Shown: piece by piece, positions 17,253 to 25,936 of the stretch
Numbering within the stretch: position 1 is the first letter of the stretch
Layout of the letters: each line of letters starts with the position of its first letter
Assembly: GCA_013141015.1 (NCBI GenBank)
Contig: JABFRT010000007.1
Coordinates: 10,992 to 74,991 of the forward strand
DNA: 64,000 bases
Direction: 5' to 3'
From: Hyphomicrobium sp.
Lineage (GTDB): Bacteria > Pseudomonadota > Alphaproteobacteria > Rhizobiales > Hyphomicrobiaceae
Program-made: the position numbers and the translations under genes
Notes under the pieces: generated by a model
Told to the model about the DNA's origin: nothing
Database searches by the model: none
What the model saw: only the letters and a program-made list of their open reading frames with translations

Positions 17253-19103
17253 TCAAACCGGGCGTTGCAGCTTTAACCTTTGCCGCTCGGCTTCGATGGC
17301 TTCCGCCTGAGACGGCCAGCTGGTGCCGATCCAATCGTCTGTGCCAAACAGCCAATACCAGAACCGGTTACGGCGGTGATAGCGCTCGATCATCATGCGG
17401 TTCATCGTGTCCATATGCGTCGACAGCGCATTCAAGGTTTCGATGGGCCGCTCATTGTCGCGATCGAGATTGGCCAAGCGGTTGGCAATCGTCGCAACAT
17501 CACCAGCCGCATCCGTACGCCACTGATCGATGGAGCCTGCAAGCGTATGCTGGTTCTGATTGAGCTTCATCAGCGCATCATGAACTTCGCCGAGATCGTT
17601 GGCATAGGCCTGATGCTTGGCAACTGCGGTTTCGATTTCACCGGCAAGTGCGCGTTCAACGGCGCTCAAACGTTCGGCAAGCCGCTCAGCCGCGTCATTC
17701 GCTGCCGATTGCTGGCCACTGACTGCGTTGGTCAGCACATTGAGGCGCTCGACAACGGGCGCTGCAAAGTCCGGTGTTTTGCGCTCGAACCCGGAGATCA
17801 GCGTCTCCATCCGCCCGGTGCTGGCGGTGTTTGCCGCAAGCGCTCTGGCAATTTCGCCTTCCAGCGATTTCAACCGGTCGGCGACGGCGTTTTCATTTCT
17901 GTTGGCATCGCGCGATAGCATCGCTTCTTCGATTACATCGAGACGGTTCATCACCGGCGACATGTCGAACGAGCGGGCCAATCGTTCTAAAGCCTGGGTA
18001 GATACGCCCGTGTCGTTGCCGGATTGGCGCAGCGAGGTTTCAAGATCCTGCAGGCGGCCAGTCAATGCAGACCAACCCTGGCTCAACTCTTTCAGCCGCT
18101 GGTCCAGCGTGACTTCAAGATTGAGCAATTGATCGGCGAGGCCATCGTTGGACACAGGCGTGCGGGCTTCCGTCATGACCTGCTCCAGCATATCGATCCG
18201 TTCGTACAGCCCCGAGTGCGCGCGGCCCTGATCGTCGCGGTGTGCCTGCGTATCGCGCGACAAATCCTTGAGCAACCCGGAGACGGCTTGCCGTTCGTTG
18301 GCCAGATCGTTACTGAGCGCGCGAACCATCTGTTCCAGCGCTTCAATGCGGGTGTTCTGAATGTTGTCTGTTGCCGTTCCAGCGTACTCAGAGCGGAAGG
18401 TGCGCGGCGTTTCCGTGACGTAGCGCACTTGTTCGACGCGGACCGGTTCTGTGCGCACCGGTTCGGGCGCCGATACGCGCACATAGCGCTCGACCGGACG
18501 CTCCACTTGCGCATAACGCGGCACTTCGGTGGCGTATCGCGATAGCGGCGGGAACTGTTCGAGACTTTCGCGCTGTGTCACCCGCATCGTGTGGCGGGCC
18601 AGGAGTGCAAGACCTTGAACATCGGTGCGCTGCTCAAAGAGAACGTTGAGCACATCGTCGATTGTCGCCGGTCCGTTACGGCGGGCGGCGATTGAGGCCG
18701 CCAGCTGCAGAACGTCAGCCAATTCTTCCGAGCGGCGCGGCGTGCCTTTGCCGTTGGCAAGCCCCACCGGAATTTCGCTGGCGATGATCGTTGCACTTTC
18801 CCGGCGTAATGCCGCAACCCTTACACCGCGCGCTTCAAGCGCTTCGGCCGCGGCATCAATACGTGTCAACGCGTGCAGAAAATGTTCAAGCCGGACATCT
18901 CCTGCACGGTGGGCAAGCGCCACATCGTAGGCGTGGTTGGCACAGGCGAGCACGGTATCGTCGACCCAGATCGGGCCAGCGCGGGATGGCGTGCGCTGGC
19001 CGTTCTTGATCACGCCCGCGTCGGATGAGACCGCCAGGTCGGCCGGCGTTGCACTCCAGGTCTGCGGCGTCCGCAGATCAAGATCTTCACCCCTGTAACC
19101 CAT
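17253..19103 (-). CDS. Clp_N-like domain plus long coiled-coil protein, unknown function
   Basis: 616 residues from the ATG at 19103 (GAGGAG upstream); the track uses a GTG 7 codons earlier. Residues about 45-190 look like a double Clp N-terminal repeat (VLACANHAYDVALAHRAGDVRLEHFLHALTRID, then a second helical set ending LALLARHTMR). There is no AAA+ ATPase domain. A Pro/Arg/Val/Glu-rich linker (residues about 200-245) leads to roughly 330 residues of heptad-rich coiled coil (MVRALSNDLANERQAVSGLLKDL and similar), then a short aromatic C-terminus RNRFWYWLFGTDDW that may be a membrane-interfacial or docking motif. No signal peptide. A scaffold or adaptor role is an inference. Confidence 0.75.
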   Translation of the reverse strand: MGYRGEDLDLRTPQTWSATPADLAVSSDAGVIKNGQRTPSRAGPIWVDDTVLACANHAYDVALAHRAGDVRLEHFLHALTRIDAAAEALEARGVRVAALRRESATIIASEIPVGLANGKGTPRRSEELADVLQLAASIAARRNGPATIDDVLNVLFEQRTDVQGLALLARHTMRVTQRESLEQFPPLSRYATEVPRYAQVERPVERYVRVSAPEPVRTEPVRVEQVRYVTETPRTFRSEYAGTATDNIQNTRIEALEQMVRALSNDLANERQAVSGLLKDLSRDTQAHRDDQGRAHSGLYERIDMLEQVMTEARTPVSNDGLADQLLNLEVTLDQRLKELSQGWSALTGRLQDLETSLRQSGNDTGVSTQALERLARSFDMSPVMNRLDVIEEAMLSRDANRNENAVADRLKSLEGEIARALAANTASTGRMETLISGFERKTPDFAAPVVERLNVLTNAVSGQQSAANDAAERLAERLSAVERALAGEIETAVAKHQAYANDLGEVHDALMKLNQNQHTLAGSIDQWRTDAAGDVATIANRLANLDRDNERPIETLNALSTHMDTMNRMMIERYHRRNRFWYWLFGTDDWIGTSWPSQAEAIEAERQRLKLQRPV

Positions 19104-19409
19104 AGCGCCTGCACTCCTCGTCACGTCCGCCCGTCAAAGGGCTAGGTTGAATCTCACACGAACCCGCGCACCTAAAGCTCCGCTCAGGTTCGGATTTCAG
19201 GCCGTCGCAGCCACCGGTTTAGCGGCAGATCACGGCGGCCTCTTGACTTTCCAAGAATAACGTCAATTCCGGCTGGCCGCGAGTCGTCCGGCCCATCAGG
19301 GATGCGATCTTGGTCAACGCACAACGCTACGCCCGCAACGGACAGGCGAAAGACAGGCCGCGGCGAATCAGTCAGCGCGGCGCTCTATTCCGGCGATACG
19401 CCCAAGCCG
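19104..19409. other. 306-bp intergenic region without recognisable gene
   Basis: Lies between the leftward SRAP gene (ending at 19410) and the start of the Clp_N/coiled-coil gene. I see no tRNA, strong hairpin or plausible coding frame; it should contain the promoter of the leftward Clp_N gene, but no convincing -35/-10 pair stood out. Confidence 0.5.
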
Positions 19410-20090
19410 TTAAGGAAGTGTCGATGGGGCGGGTTCGACCAATTCGGGGCCCTCCGCCCGCGGATTGTTGAGCTTTGGATTGACCGCCAGGGTGGTAATT
19501 TCACCGTCCGGCAGGGGCTTAAGCAGGTCGCCGATGTGATCGGCGGTGCCCGGGCGGCAATCGAGCCAGCGGTCATAGTCGGGTGGGTTGAGGATCACCG
19601 GCATCCGGTCGTGAATGGCGGCCATATCGTGATTGGCGGCGGTCGTCAGGATCGCCATTGTCTCGAGTTCGCTGCCGTCGGCGCCGAGCCAATGCTCCCA
19701 CAAACCCGCCAGAGCGAACGGCGTGCCGCGCTTGAGGCGGATAAGATGTGGCTGTTTGGCGCCTGGCCGGCCGGTCCACTCATAGAACCCGTCCGTCGGC
19801 ACAATGCAGCGGCGATGGCGGATTGCCCCACGGAATGATGGCTTTTCCGCCACCGTCTCGGACCGCGCATTGATCAGCGTTGCAAATTCGCGCGGGTCCT
19901 TGACCCACGGCGGGATCAGCCCCCAGCGTACCAGCACCAACTCGCGGGCGTGGCGCAGGCTGTGGCGGACGATCAAAGCCGGGTCGGTCGGGGCAATATT
20001 GTAGCGCGGCGGGAAATCCTCTGCCCCCTCGCATTGAAACATCTTGCGCACGGCTTGCGGAGGTGATGTCAGACTATAGCGCGAGCACAT
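19410..20090 (-). CDS. SOS-response-associated peptidase, SRAP/HMCES/YedK family
   Basis: 226 residues starting MCSRYS. In this family Cys2 is exposed after Met removal and makes a thiazolidine crosslink to abasic sites in single-stranded DNA, so the start must be the ATG at 20090; it has GGAGG at good spacing, while the track's start is 20 codons upstream. Other active-site pieces are visible: YNIAPTDPALIVR, NARSETVAEKPSF, the PTDGFYEWTG segment carrying the Glu, and AAIHDRMPVIL with the His. It protects replication forks from abasic-site breakage. Divergent from the TIGR02301 gene. Confidence 0.95.
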   Translation of the reverse strand: MCSRYSLTSPPQAVRKMFQCEGAEDFPPRYNIAPTDPALIVRHSLRHARELVLVRWGLIPPWVKDPREFATLINARSETVAEKPSFRGAIRHRRCIVPTDGFYEWTGRPGAKQPHLIRLKRGTPFALAGLWEHWLGADGSELETMAILTTAANHDMAAIHDRMPVILNPPDYDRWLDCRPGTADHIGDLLKPLPDGEITTLAVNPKLNNPRAEGPELVEPAPSTLP

Positions 20091-20173
20091 TGGCACCTCC
20101 GTGAGTGAGAATTCATAGGACCATACCGTGAGCCGCCGTGCGGACGCCAAGAATCGATGGTAAACGGGCAGCT

Positions 20174-20596
20174 ATGGCAACCCCAACCGACAAAATTTGT
20201 TCCGCGCGACGGCGCTTCCGGGCTGAGCGCGCACTCCGCGCCTTTGCCGCCGCAACGCTGCTGCTGGCTGCGCTTCCGGCGCATGCCGCGCCCGATATCA
20301 AACCCTATGACGATAAGCTGCTCCGGCTTGCGGAAATACTCGGCGCGGTCCACTATCTGCGCGAACTTTGCAGCGCCAACGAAGGCCAGTACTGGCGCGA
20401 CAGGATGCGCGAATTGACAGATGCCGAGGGCACTTCCGCTCTGCGCCGCGCCAAACTGGCCCGCGCCTTCAACCAGGGCTATCGCAGCTACAGCCGCACC
20501 TATAATACGTGCAGCCCCTCTGCGCAGACGGTCATCACCCGGTTTCTGGCTGAGGGCACGCAACTTTCCGAAGGCCTCGTCAAAAGCTTTCCCTGA
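20174..20596 (+). CDS. Exported TIGR02301-family protein
   Basis: 140 residues from the ATG at 20174 (an upstream in-frame ATG at 20138 is also possible). After a signal peptide (LRAFAAATLLLAALPAHAA) comes the alphaproteobacterial conserved core PYDDKLLRLAEILGAVHYLRELC...EGQYWRDRM...RAKLARAFNQGYRSYSRTYNTCSPSAQTVI. Two conserved cysteines may form a disulfide. The family is known from Hyphomicrobiales genomes and has no established function. Confidence 0.82.
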   Translation: MATPTDKICSARRRFRAERALRAFAAATLLLAALPAHAAPDIKPYDDKLLRLAEILGAVHYLRELCSANEGQYWRDRMRELTDAEGTSALRRAKLARAFNQGYRSYSRTYNTCSPSAQTVITRFLAEGTQLSEGLVKSFP

Positions 20597-20740
20597 ACCC
20601 TGCTGATCACCGCGCCGATTTACTGTGAATTGTTGCAGCGGCGACCTTTTGTTTTTTCCTGTGCTACGTCACAAGGGGGGCGCGGCGGGATAAGCGCCGG
20701 CAGATATTTTCACGACGGCGTCATGAGAGGACGGGGATCT

Positions 20741-20986
20741 ATGCGGTGCTTTGAAGAGTTTGATACCGACAACCCCAATCTCAAAGCCCTGGACCTCATT
20801 CTGGCCGCCTGGGATGAAGGCGTTGATACCGGCGTTCAACCACAGCAGATGGCCTACGCTGCGCTGTTCACGGCGCTGACCGATCTGGTGTCGATCTATG
20901 GCGAAGATGCGGTCGTGCATCTGACGCGCGGTCTCGAAAAGCGCATCGGTGAAGGTGAATTCACGCTGGCGCGCCGCGACCAATAA
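20741..20986 (+). CDS. Small conserved-type cytoplasmic protein, unknown function
   Basis: 81 residues from the ATG at 20741, which follows GAGGACGGGG; the track's upstream 37 codons have poor coding character. The product (MRCFEEFDTDNPNLKALDLILAAWDEGVDTG...) is acidic, mostly helical, with no signal or membrane segment. I do not recognise a named family. It ends 43 bp before the convergent LysE gene. Confidence 0.65.
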   Translation: MRCFEEFDTDNPNLKALDLILAAWDEGVDTGVQPQQMAYAALFTALTDLVSIYGEDAVVHLTRGLEKRIGEGEFTLARRDQ

Positions 20987-21029
20987 GGTCCGGTTCGCCG
21001 CGCCTTGCGGCGCCAGCCATTGCCTGCCG

Positions 21030-21695
21030 TTACAGCTGGCCGCCCTTGGTGATGACTTCCAAAATCAGCAATCCGCCAAAGCCCGCCAGCAGAATGCCGG
21101 CGATCCGGTTGATCAATTGCAGGCGGTTGCCGTCGAGCAAGTGGCGGTAGCGCGAGATCAGCCGCGATAGGCTGATCCACCAGATCATGCTGCCAGCCAT
21201 AATGGCGGCAACCATGAACAGCACATCGATCATCGAATGAACTTCGACATAGGTACTGACGCCGCCGAACACCGTGAAAAGCCCTAGCACCGCGCCTGGA
21301 TTTGTGATGGTCAGGAAGAATGTCTGCGGAATGTCCCAGGCGAAGTCTTTGAGGCTGGCATTCGCACCATCGGCATCGTTTTCAATGCGGATGCGTGGCA
21401 GCGTGACGTAAAGCTTCAAGCCGAACCCGATCAGCGCCAGTCCGCCGATCACCTGTATGATTGCGCGGTTGGATTGCACGGCGCCTGAGATCGCGCCAAC
21501 GCCGAGCCCGGCGAACAATGCAATCAGCCCGTCCCCCAGAACAGATCCGATACCAGCTGCAATTCCGCCCCAGAAGCCGCGTTCAACGGCGCGCTGAATG
21601 CAAAGCACGTTCACCGGACCAACGGGGGCCGCGATCAGAATGCCTATCAGAATCCCGACGGGAATGATAATTGGGTTGGGAAAGTAGTCCATCAT
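21030..21695 (-). CDS. LysE/RhtB family amino-acid exporter
   Basis: 221 residues from the ATG at 21695 (21692 equally possible); the 18 extra track codons are outside the usual family length. Six hydrophobic segments; N-terminal family motif IAAPVGPVNVLCIQRAVERGFWGGIAAGIGSVLGDGLIALFAGLG and the later LTITNPGAVLGLFTVFGGV loop. Members export basic or small neutral amino acids and related metabolites by proton exchange; the substrate cannot be assigned. It is divergent from the following unknown exported protein. Confidence 0.85.
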   Translation of the reverse strand: MMDYFPNPIIIPVGILIGILIAAPVGPVNVLCIQRAVERGFWGGIAAGIGSVLGDGLIALFAGLGVGAISGAVQSNRAIIQVIGGLALIGFGLKLYVTLPRIRIENDADGANASLKDFAWDIPQTFFLTITNPGAVLGLFTVFGGVSTYVEVHSMIDVLFMVAAIMAGSMIWWISLSRLISRYRHLLDGNRLQLINRIAGILLAGFGGLLILEVITKGGQL

Positions 21696-21788
21696 CCCCT
21701 GCGCTGGTGAACCAGACAACCGGCCCGGCCATCCGTCCGGCGACACCACGTGGCCATCACTGCACAGACATCAGAGATCACGAAGACC

Positions 21789-22406
21789 ATGCGAGGCCAT
21801 CCTCAAGCTCGTGTCGCCGTGACAGCAACGGAATTGTCAGGAACCGCGCCGAAGGCCGACGGTCAGCGAGTCAAAACGACATCGTCGTTGTTAGTGGTAG
21901 TTGCGCTTTGCAGCCTTGTCTATGGCTGGTGCGTGCCCGGCGCGATAGCTGGCGAGCAGCCGTTACCGGCACACGTCGCCGAGACACGCGAGATGATTTT
22001 AGCGGCGGTTCGCGCCGCGTCACTCGAAGACCTTGCGGCTGTCATTGACGCCAGTGCGGTCAAGCCGGATTTCGGACTGGCAAGCGGTGATAATCCGATT
22101 GCCGGCTTGAAGGCATTGTCGGCGGACGGACGCGGACTTGAAATATTGGCGGCACTGCGGGACGTCCTTGACGTCGCACCTGCGACATTGCCGCTCGGCA
22201 AAGACCTGGAAAACAACCTCGTCTACGTGTGGCCTTATCTCGCAGAAAAGCCCCTCGATACGCTGAGCAGCGCCGACGAAATCGAACTCTATCGCCTGAT
22301 GCCGGCAGCCAAGGTCGCGGAAATGCGAGAAAAAAAGCGCTGGATCTGGTGGCGGCTGGCAATTGGAGCGGATGGCTCTCTCCTGCTGTTCAAAAAGATG
22401 CCGTGA
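21789..22406 (+). CDS. Exported or membrane-anchored protein of unknown function
   Basis: About 205 residues (218 from the track's ATG at 21750). A hydrophobic segment (SLLVVVALCSLVYGWCVPGAIA) 30 residues from the start acts as signal or anchor; the remainder is about 150 residues, mainly helical, with ASLEDLAAVIDASAVKPDFG and a tail KKRWIWWRLAIGADGSLLLFKKMP that resembles the end of an SH3-like or immunity-type fold. No family assigned. Lies 121 bp ahead of the L,D-transpeptidase gene on the same strand. Confidence 0.7.
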   Translation: MRGHPQARVAVTATELSGTAPKADGQRVKTTSSLLVVVALCSLVYGWCVPGAIAGEQPLPAHVAETREMILAAVRAASLEDLAAVIDASAVKPDFGLASGDNPIAGLKALSADGRGLEILAALRDVLDVAPATLPLGKDLENNLVYVWPYLAEKPLDTLSSADEIELYRLMPAAKVAEMREKKRWIWWRLAIGADGSLLLFKKMP

Positions 22407-22527
22407 GGCTTGGGTCTGAAAAACGGGCAGGCGGGCCGGTAACCATAAGCCACAAGGGGGTTGGTCTTGGAGGCCGTCTCTGGTTAATTACGCTTCACAA
22501 GCTACGTTAACAGCAGGGTATAGCGTC

Positions 22528-23307
22528 ATGATGAGACTATCAATTGCCGCCGCCGCACTCGCGGTGTTCGGGATTGCAACACCGGCCAGCGCCTTTCATC
22601 CGTTCGATGACACCTACGGCTATGTGATGCCGCAGAAATTCAAGCGGAACAACAAATCGGAAAAATCCGAAGCCGCGCCCGCATTCGGCTTCAAAGTGAA
22701 GCCAGCAGCCAAGGCCAAGATCAAAAACAACGACAACGACGAAGATTCAAAGCCGCAAAAGAAGGTGGCCAAGAAGGGCCCATCGCAAATGGATGGCGGC
22801 GGTAAGCCAAATATTTCGCCGGTCGCACCACCTACCGTTTCGTTCCCCAACAATTACGGCTCAGGCACTGTGGTCGTCGATACCGCGGGGCGACGCCTGT
22901 ACTACGTGCTCTCGTCGTCGCGTGCCTATCAGTATCCAATCGCGGTTGGCCGTGAAGGGTTCACGTGGTCCGGCACGCAGCCGATCTCGAAGAAGGTCGC
23001 CTGGCCCGACTGGCGCCCGCCGGCGGAAATGCTGGAGCGTAAGCCGGAGCTTCCGGAATATATGACCGGCGGCGTTCGCAACCCGCTTGGTGCCATGGCG
23101 CTTTATCTTGGAAATTCGCTGTACCGCATCCACGGCACCAACGACGCCAAGACCATTGGTCAGGCTGCGTCGTCGGGTTGCATCCGCATGACCAACGGTC
23201 ACGTGATGCATCTCTCAAGCATCGCCAGCGTCGGCACAACCGTGCGCGTTTTGCACAAGCTGCCGAAAAACATCGCCAAGGCCGCCAAGTCGAACAGTGA
23301 CGGCTGA
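22528..23307 (+). CDS. L,D-transpeptidase (YkuD family), exported
   Basis: 259 residues: signal peptide (cleavage near ASAF), a Lys-rich low-complexity linker (residues about 40-95) and a YkuD catalytic domain. The active site is visible as YRIHGTNDAKTIGQAASSGCIRM, containing the His and the Ser-Gly-Cys nucleophile. These enzymes form 3-3 crosslinks in peptidoglycan or attach proteins to it in the periplasm. The basic, Pro-poor linker may contact the wall or envelope. Monocistronic and convergent with a small membrane protein gene. Confidence 0.94.
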   Translation: MMRLSIAAAALAVFGIATPASAFHPFDDTYGYVMPQKFKRNNKSEKSEAAPAFGFKVKPAAKAKIKNNDNDEDSKPQKKVAKKGPSQMDGGGKPNISPVAPPTVSFPNNYGSGTVVVDTAGRRLYYVLSSSRAYQYPIAVGREGFTWSGTQPISKKVAWPDWRPPAEMLERKPELPEYMTGGVRNPLGAMALYLGNSLYRIHGTNDAKTIGQAASSGCIRMTNGHVMHLSSIASVGTTVRVLHKLPKNIAKAAKSNSDG

Positions 23308-23313
23308 GACGGG

Positions 23314-23526
23314 CTAGAGCACGAGACTGTAGAGAAGATCGTGTAGCGGCGATGGGCCGTCCATCAGGTTGATGCCCAGCGCCGACTTTACCAGATATAG
23401 GCCAGCCAATACTGGCAAGGCGGCGGCCAACGCCGCACCCGACACGATCATCGCCTCGCCCCAGCTCATCGGCTCGGACGGGGCGATTGCTTTTTGAAAG
23501 GCAACCGGCAGCATAACTTGAGACAT
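23314..23526 (-). CDS. Small membrane protein, unknown function
   Basis: 70 residues from the ATG at 23526 (the track adds 14 codons). One strong hydrophobic helix (AMIVSGAALAAALPVLAGLYLVKSALGI) follows a short N-terminal region, and the C-terminus is DGPSPLHDLLYSLVL. No family recognised. It lies between the transpeptidase (convergent, 6 bp) and the dihydroorotase pseudogene (same strand). Confidence 0.55.
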   Translation of the reverse strand: MSQVMLPVAFQKAIAPSEPMSWGEAMIVSGAALAAALPVLAGLYLVKSALGINLMDGPSPLHDLLYSLVL

Positions 23527-23590
23527 CCCGCTAAAGACATTCGGCCTGAAGCAAGGCCGGTGCCACATCTATTAACGGGACGTTAAGAGG

Positions 23591-24920
23591 TCAATAGCCC
23601 TCAAGGAAACCCACAGGTTCTCCCGCGGCCGCGCCCAGAATCTGGCCTTCCCACATCACTTTGCGGCCGCGAACGAACGTGCCGGCCGGCCAGCCGGTGA
23701 CGGTTACGCCATCATAGGGTGTCCATCCACACCGGCTCTCAATCCAATCGTTGCGGATCGTTTGGCGGCGCTTCAAATCGACAATCGTCAAGTCGGCGTC
23801 ATAGCCAACCGCAATCCGGCCCTTGCCCCGCAAACCGAATAGCCGCTGCGGACCGTGGCTGGTCAGATCGACAAAGCGTTGCAGGGTCAGGCGACCGGCG
23901 TTGACATGGTCGAGCATGACCGGCACCAGCGTTTGCACACCGGTCATGCCGGAATGGGTGTCAGGGTAGACGTGGTCCTTTTCCTCGCGCGTGTGGGGCG
24001 CGTGATCGGAGCCGAGCACATCGACAACGCCGGATTGCAACGCAGCCCAGATCGCCTGGCGATGGCGCGCATCGCGCACCGGCGGGTTCATTTGCACGTA
24101 AGCGCCAAGCCGCTCATAGCATTCCGGACCTTCAAGCGTCAGGTGATGCGGTGTTACTTCAACGCTGGCGTAATCCTTGTGGTCTTTGAGGAAGTCCATT
24201 TCTTCAGCTGTCGATACATGCAGCACCTGCACGCGTTTTTTGTGTTTCTCAGCGAGACCGACAAGCCGCTTGGTGGCAATCAGCGCCGCTTCCGCGTCAC
24301 GCCATTCATAGTGCGAGACCGGCTCGCCCGTGCGGCGCAATCCCATGCGCGCCTTAAGCCGGCTCTCATCCTCGGCGTGGAAGGACGCGCGGCGCGATAT
24401 TTTGGCGATTATTTTGTCCAGCGTCTCACCATCGTCGACCGGCAGATCTGCTGGTCGACGACCCCATGAACACTTTCATGCCAGCCGAGCCTTCGAGCTT
24501 TTCGAGGCTTGGAATATCGCCGACGTTGTCGCGCGTGCCGCCGGCGAAGAACGCGAAATCGCAGAACATGCGGTGACGGGCGCGGCGCACCTTGTCGGCC
24601 AGCGTCTCGGCATTTGTGGTAAGTGGCTTGGTGTTCGGCATCTCAAACACCGCCGTCACGCCGCCAGCCACCGCCGCGCGGCTGCCCGTCTCCAGATCTT
24701 CCTTGTGCTCCAGCCCCGGCTCGCGGAAATGCACTTGGCTGTCGATCACGCCCGGCAGGATATGCAGCCCGGTTGCATCCAACAACTCGGCCGCCTTTGC
24801 GCTCTTTAAATCGCCGATTGCGGCGATGCGCCCATTGCGGATCGCCAGATCGCGCAAGCCCCGCCCATCGTGATTGACAACGGTTGCGCCGGTGATGATC
24901 AGGTCATAGGTCTCGGCCAT
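23591..24920 (-). pseudogene. pyrC: Dihydroorotase-family amidohydrolase, disrupted by a frameshift
   Basis: Two ORFs in different minus frames (24920-24426 and 24346-23591) together give a full-length amidohydrolase. The N-terminal part runs from LIITGATVVNHDGRG to GMKVFMGSST and then degenerates into SRSAGRRW; the C-terminal frame resumes with VDDGETLDKIIAKISRR before the track's start and holds VLHVSTAEE, VEVTPHHLTL, GSDHAPHT and PWTPYDG-type motifs. Expected family sequence at the junction is GSSTGDLLVDD, so one extra base near 24443-24447 explains the break, exactly within a 30-bp palindrome. The usual HxH metal motif reads QVH (SQVHFREPG), so even the intact protein may be a non-canonical or non-catalytic family member. 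Sequencing error is possible. Confidence 0.85.
24432..24461. repeat. Near-perfect 30-bp palindrome at the pyrC frameshift
   Basis: TCGTCGACC...GGTCGACGA arms around a perfect GCAGATCTGC centre; only one symmetric base pair differs (G opposite T on the plus strand). It coincides with the point where the reading frame of the dihydroorotase-family gene is lost. Confidence 0.85.
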
Positions 24921-24991
24921 GGGCAGGTGTCTCCGGCAGCTTGCGTTCAGCGTCAGTCCCGCATACGTAACTCGCGACGGCTTGGCAATGA

Positions 24992-25933
24992 TTGAGAGAT
25001 GTCATGAGCGCTGCAAAAATCAGCCGGTTGCCCGACCGCGGCGTGGTCAGCGTCACGGGCGCGGATGCGGCAAAACTGCTGCAAGGCTTGGTGACCAACG
25101 ACATCGCGGCCCTTGAGACCAAGCCTGACGACCTTGCCTTTGCGGCAAGCGCCGCCCATGCGGGGCTATTGTCTCCGCAAGGCAAGATCCTGTTCGATTT
25201 TTTTGTTGTACGCACGCTCGACGGTTTTGTGCTCGACGTGGCGCGCGATCAGGCGGCGGCGCTCTCCAAGCGGCTGACAATGTACAAGCTGCGGGCGGAT
25301 GTCACGATCACCGATGTCCCGGAAAATTATGCAGCGCTGGCGCTCTGGGGGCCAAGTGCAATTTCATCGGGACCAACCAAGGGTACGATTGCGTTCGATG
25401 ATCCGCGCGACAGCCGTCTGGGCAAGCGCATATTGGCGGAAGCCCGTTTTGCAACCGACATCGCATCCGCGACCAACGGCCAATTGGTGAGCGACGACGC
25501 CTACCACGCCCACCGGATTGCGCTCGGCGTGCCCGAGGGCGGCAAAGACTACGCCTTGGGCGACGCCTATCCGCATGAAGCCAACTTCGATCTGTTTCAC
25601 GGCGTGTCTTTCACAAAGGGCTGTTACGTCGGCCAGGAAGTGGTGGCGCGCATGCAGAACAAAACCGTGGTGCGCAAGCGCATCGTCAAAATCGCGGGCG
25701 CGGCCCCGCTCACCCCCGGCACGGACATCCTGCTCGGCGAAATTGCGATTGGCCGCACCGGCTCGGGGGATGGCAATACCGGCCTCGCGATGCTTCGCCT
25801 CGACCGCGCGATAGAGGCGATCGATCAAGGCATGCCGCTCACCTCAGGCGGCATCGTCATCACGCCGGACACGGAAGCGCTGGCCCGCTATCGCGTCTCC
25901 GCCGCACACCGTCCATTCCAACCGGGGCTCTAA
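24992..25933 (+). CDS. ygfZ: YgfZ/CAF17-like folate-binding Fe-S cluster repair protein (GcvT fold)
   Basis: 313 residues. The diagnostic YgfZ signature KGCYVGQEVVARMQNK, with its conserved Cys, is present at about residue 210; the N-terminal part (LPDRGVVSVTGADAAKLLQGLVTNDI) matches the GcvT-fold start. YgfZ-type proteins use tetrahydrofolate to help maintain or assemble certain [Fe-S] enzymes. It begins 71 bp from the divergent pyrC pseudogene and heads an operon with tag (3-bp gap) and an HD hydrolase gene. Confidence 0.93.
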   Translation: MRDVMSAAKISRLPDRGVVSVTGADAAKLLQGLVTNDIAALETKPDDLAFAASAAHAGLLSPQGKILFDFFVVRTLDGFVLDVARDQAAALSKRLTMYKLRADVTITDVPENYAALALWGPSAISSGPTKGTIAFDDPRDSRLGKRILAEARFATDIASATNGQLVSDDAYHAHRIALGVPEGGKDYALGDAYPHEANFDLFHGVSFTKGCYVGQEVVARMQNKTVVRKRIVKIAGAAPLTPGTDILLGEIAIGRTGSGDGNTGLAMLRLDRAIEAIDQGMPLTSGGIVITPDTEALARYRVSAAHRPFQPGL

Positions 25934-25936
25934 GCC

